DNA from: Phocaeicola massiliensis B84634 = Timone 84634 = DSM 17679 = JCM 13223
Lineage (GTDB): Bacteria; Bacteroidota; Bacteroidia; Bacteroidales; Bacteroidaceae
Length of the DNA stretch: 40,567 nucleotides
NCBI RefSeq assembly: GCF_000382445.1
Contig: NZ_KB905472.1
Coordinates: 1,297,216-1,337,782, forward strand
Direction: 5' to 3'
A program made the translations under genes and the position numbers. The first letter of the stretch is position 1, and each line of letters begins with the position of its first letter. Below, piece by piece: positions 38,999-40,567 of the stretch. Under the pieces are notes generated by a model. That model saw nothing but the letters and a program-made list of their open reading frames with translations, searched no databases and was not told the origin of the DNA.

Positions 38999-40387
38999 TC
39001 AGAATCCTTTCCCTTTCTGCCGTTGGTACACCACCGTCTGGTCTTTGTCGAGGTTGACGATTTTGAACATCACCATTGAACGGTTCGGAATATCATCCGG
39101 CAGCATAGTTACGAGCCGGGCAATCACCTCGTCCACATTGTTGAAGCCTACATCGGTCAGTTCCGCCACCTTTTGCCCGTTGTGGTATGCAGCCGCATTC
39201 ACCATATAGCGGTATGACAAGCGGAAATGCACATCCTCCTGTTTCTGCTCACGTACAGAAGCCTTACCGGAGAAGAAAATGAAATCAATTACTTTCTCGT
39301 TCAGTTCCCAAGCAGGGGAGAAGTCAATCTTGATATACCCTCGTGTTACGTTGTGTCCATTGCTATGGTTCATGCCAAACGCCACTTCCGAGATAGAGGC
39401 ACGTACATCATTCTGAGCTACTGTTCCCCATGTATGCCGGAACGTGTAAGCCGAATACCACTCTTCCTTTGGCATTCCCATAGCCTTGCATAATTGCCTT
39501 ATCCCACTGTTGACATTGGCGCAAAAACTGTCCGATGTAGTCATGCGCTGATAGAAATTGAACAAACGCTCATCATCTTTTGCCGTGTTCATGTACTTTT
39601 CAAATAGCGGCTGGATGATTGCTGGCACCCGCATTTCCATATACGCACCATCCGCACGGAACTTCTTCGTTTTGGCCCGTTGGTAGTGGATAATTCCGTT
39701 CCGGTAATCCTGCTTTCTTAGATTGTACAGATCAATCGTGTTGATTCCTGCAAGGCAAAGCACCATCATAGCAACATCACGCCCGAACTCCGTCTGTGGA
39801 TATTTCATCTTACTTTCCGGCAGAGGGAATGAAAAGAACTCCCGACATGCTTCGGGGGTAATGGCAAGCTTCTCCGCACGATCAGCCGTTGGTATTTCCA
39901 CTTTCACCCATGGGTTGACTTTGATACGGATTATACCGTTATCGTAATCGTTGTACTCCAACATGGCGGCTTTAAATACCTGACGCATACAGATTGGATA
40001 CATTTCCTTTGCCCTATGCGTCTGTTCAAGCGACTTTATCCATTTGTTCACCTGCGTAGAGGTCAACTGAGCGAACATCACTTGGTTGGTTCCGATGAAC
40101 CGTTCCAGATGTTGTAGGGCAAGCTTGTAGTTCTTAGCATTCCTTTCCTGCCCACGGTCAATCATTCTGTCGATATGCACTCTCGCATAATCCGAAAAAC
40201 AAATATCGTCATTGCCGTTCGTAAGAAAATCCACCACTTCCTTGACCGTCCAATGTTCAATGTCTTTTTTGTTGAGCCGCTCGTTATATTCCACTATCCG
40301 CCCGGCACAATACTGAAGCACGTAGGGGTCTTCGATTTCTTTCGCTCTGGAAAGTTCTTTCTTCGTGACCATCTTGTCGGTCTTCAT
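38999..40387 (-). CDS. int: Tyrosine recombinase (phage integrase)
   Basis: A 462-residue tyrosine recombinase of the Bacteroidetes type, with an N-terminal SAM-like DNA-binding domain (about 60-165, LQHLERFIGTNQVMFAQLTS) and a catalytic domain. Visible catalytic pieces: YQRAKTKK (beta-strand Lys, about 240), TFRHTWGT (second Arg), GMNHS (His) and TRGYIKID (nucleophile Tyr). The first Arg is replaced: LAGINTIDLYNLR has Asn where GxR is usual, as in IntDOT-like enzymes, which also lack it. About 100 residues follow the Tyr, ending VVYQRQKGKGF, forming an extra C-terminal domain (FRLSYRYMVNAAAYHNGQKV). It would integrate and excise the phage; a candidate core site lies just upstream. Confidence 0.88.
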   Translation of the reverse strand: MKTDKMVTKKELSRAKEIEDPYVLQYCAGRIVEYNERLNKKDIEHWTVKEVVDFLTNGNDDICFSDYARVHIDRMIDRGQERNAKNYKLALQHLERFIGTNQVMFAQLTSTQVNKWIKSLEQTHRAKEMYPICMRQVFKAAMLEYNDYDNGIIRIKVNPWVKVEIPTADRAEKLAITPEACREFFSFPLPESKMKYPQTEFGRDVAMMVLCLAGINTIDLYNLRKQDYRNGIIHYQRAKTKKFRADGAYMEMRVPAIIQPLFEKYMNTAKDDERLFNFYQRMTTSDSFCANVNSGIRQLCKAMGMPKEEWYSAYTFRHTWGTVAQNDVRASISEVAFGMNHSNGHNVTRGYIKIDFSPAWELNEKVIDFIFFSGKASVREQKQEDVHFRLSYRYMVNAAAYHNGQKVAELTDVGFNNVDEVIARLVTMLPDDIPNRSMVMFKIVNLDKDQTVVYQRQKGKGF

Positions 40388-40426
40388 GAATTGTGTCCCC
40401 CTATGGTGGGTAACTCTGATATAAAC

Positions 40427-40439
40427 CGGATAAAATCCG
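40427..40439. other. Small hairpin upstream of the integrase
   Basis: CGGAT-AAA-ATCCG, a 5-bp inverted repeat 40 bp upstream of the integrase ATG. It could be a minor operator or half of a recombinase site. No clear -7 TAnnTTTG was found between here and the ATG. Confidence 0.35.
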
Positions 40440-40473
40440 TCCTTGCGTTCTTTTTGAACACACGCTTTAAATG

Positions 40474-40493
40474 GTAACCATTCTATTTTCCGC
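40474..40493 (-). repeat. Right copy of the 20-bp inverted motif
   Basis: The reverse complement, GCGGAAAATAGAATGGTTAC, matches 71-90 at 19 of 20 positions. If the ends of the window are joined, the two copies would flank a 144-bp segment holding the 13-bp inverted repeat and a promoter. It lies about 85 bp upstream of the integrase ATG. Confidence 0.6.
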
Positions 40494-40500
40494 TACGACA

Positions 40501-40531
40501 ATTTTATCGGCTGTTTTTCAGCCGATAAAAT
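40501..40531. other. 13-bp inverted repeat with 5-bp spacer, candidate recombination core
   Basis: ATTTTATCGGCTG (40501-40513) and CAGCCGATAAAAT (40519-40531) are perfect inverted arms around TTTTT. It is about 115 bp upstream of the integrase ATG. The geometry (11-13-bp arms, short spacer) resembles tyrosine-recombinase core sites. No T-run follows the stem in either direction, so a simple terminator is less likely. Confidence 0.5.
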
Positions 40532-40567
40532 AAAAATGTCCGTAAGAAAATAGTTTAGTTTTAACAT

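Noticed and set aside
1..40567. Direct-repeat attL/attR at the window ends
   Set aside because: No direct repeat between the first and last few hundred bases was found by eye; only the inverted 20-bp motif.

Overview
The window reads as most of a temperate, podovirus-like phage (or prophage) of a Bacteroidales gut bacterium. Three things point to that host. Candidate promoters match the Bacteroides -7 consensus TAnnTTTG rather than sigma70 boxes, the tyrosine recombinase has Bacteroidetes-type motifs, and the virion proteins resemble families I know from Bacteroides phages. All family assignments are from recall and motif reading; no database search was run.

Layout, left to right. (1) 1-3030: a diversity-generating retroelement (DGR). 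It has a reverse transcriptase (303-1793, minus), a 110-bp template repeat (TR, 1903-2012) and a 110-bp variable repeat (VR, 2915-3024) at the 3' end of a giant fibre gene. TR and VR differ at 11 positions, all at TR adenines of the coding strand. A HigB/HigA-like toxin-antitoxin pair with its own promoter and palindromic operator sits between VR and TR. (2) 2882-14320, minus strand: the 2645-aa receptor-binding fibre, an adaptor-like protein, a small head protein, the major capsid protein and a scaffold-like protein. (3) 14441-18017, plus strand: a possible small terminase, a rhomboid-like intramembrane protease, the large terminase and two small genes. These face the portal gene across a bidirectional terminator. 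(4) 18055-37898, minus strand: the portal, then (upstream in transcription) a 5407-residue polyvalent protein occupying 40% of the window, then two small ejection-type proteins. (5) 37993-40387: a small plus-strand DNA-packaging-type gene, a 0.7-kb non-coding region with a phased palindrome array, and the integrase.

How the parts may work together: the two small ejection-type proteins and the giant protein form an operon resembling a podophage ejectosome. The giant protein carries ParB-like, pyrophosphatase-like, adenine methyltransferase, SF2 helicase, zincin-like and membrane-spanning parts, in the style of phage anti-restriction (DarB-like) proteins. The DGR diversifies the tip of the fibre. 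The only promoter recognised upstream of TR and the reverse transcriptase is that of the toxin-antitoxin pair, so diversification may be under HigA autoregulation.

The least explained structure is the array at 38422-38833. Two palindromes, TTTCTTCGGAAGAAA-type and TGTACA, alternate with fixed 25- and 17-bp start-to-start steps (42 bp, about four helical turns). The array flanks a 12-bp inverted repeat and lies beside an AT-rich stretch and a 20-bp alternating purine-pyrimidine tract. It looks like a nucleoprotein assembly site, for example an origin. I recognise no replication, lysis or CI-type repressor gene, so the phage either depends heavily on its host or the window is incomplete.
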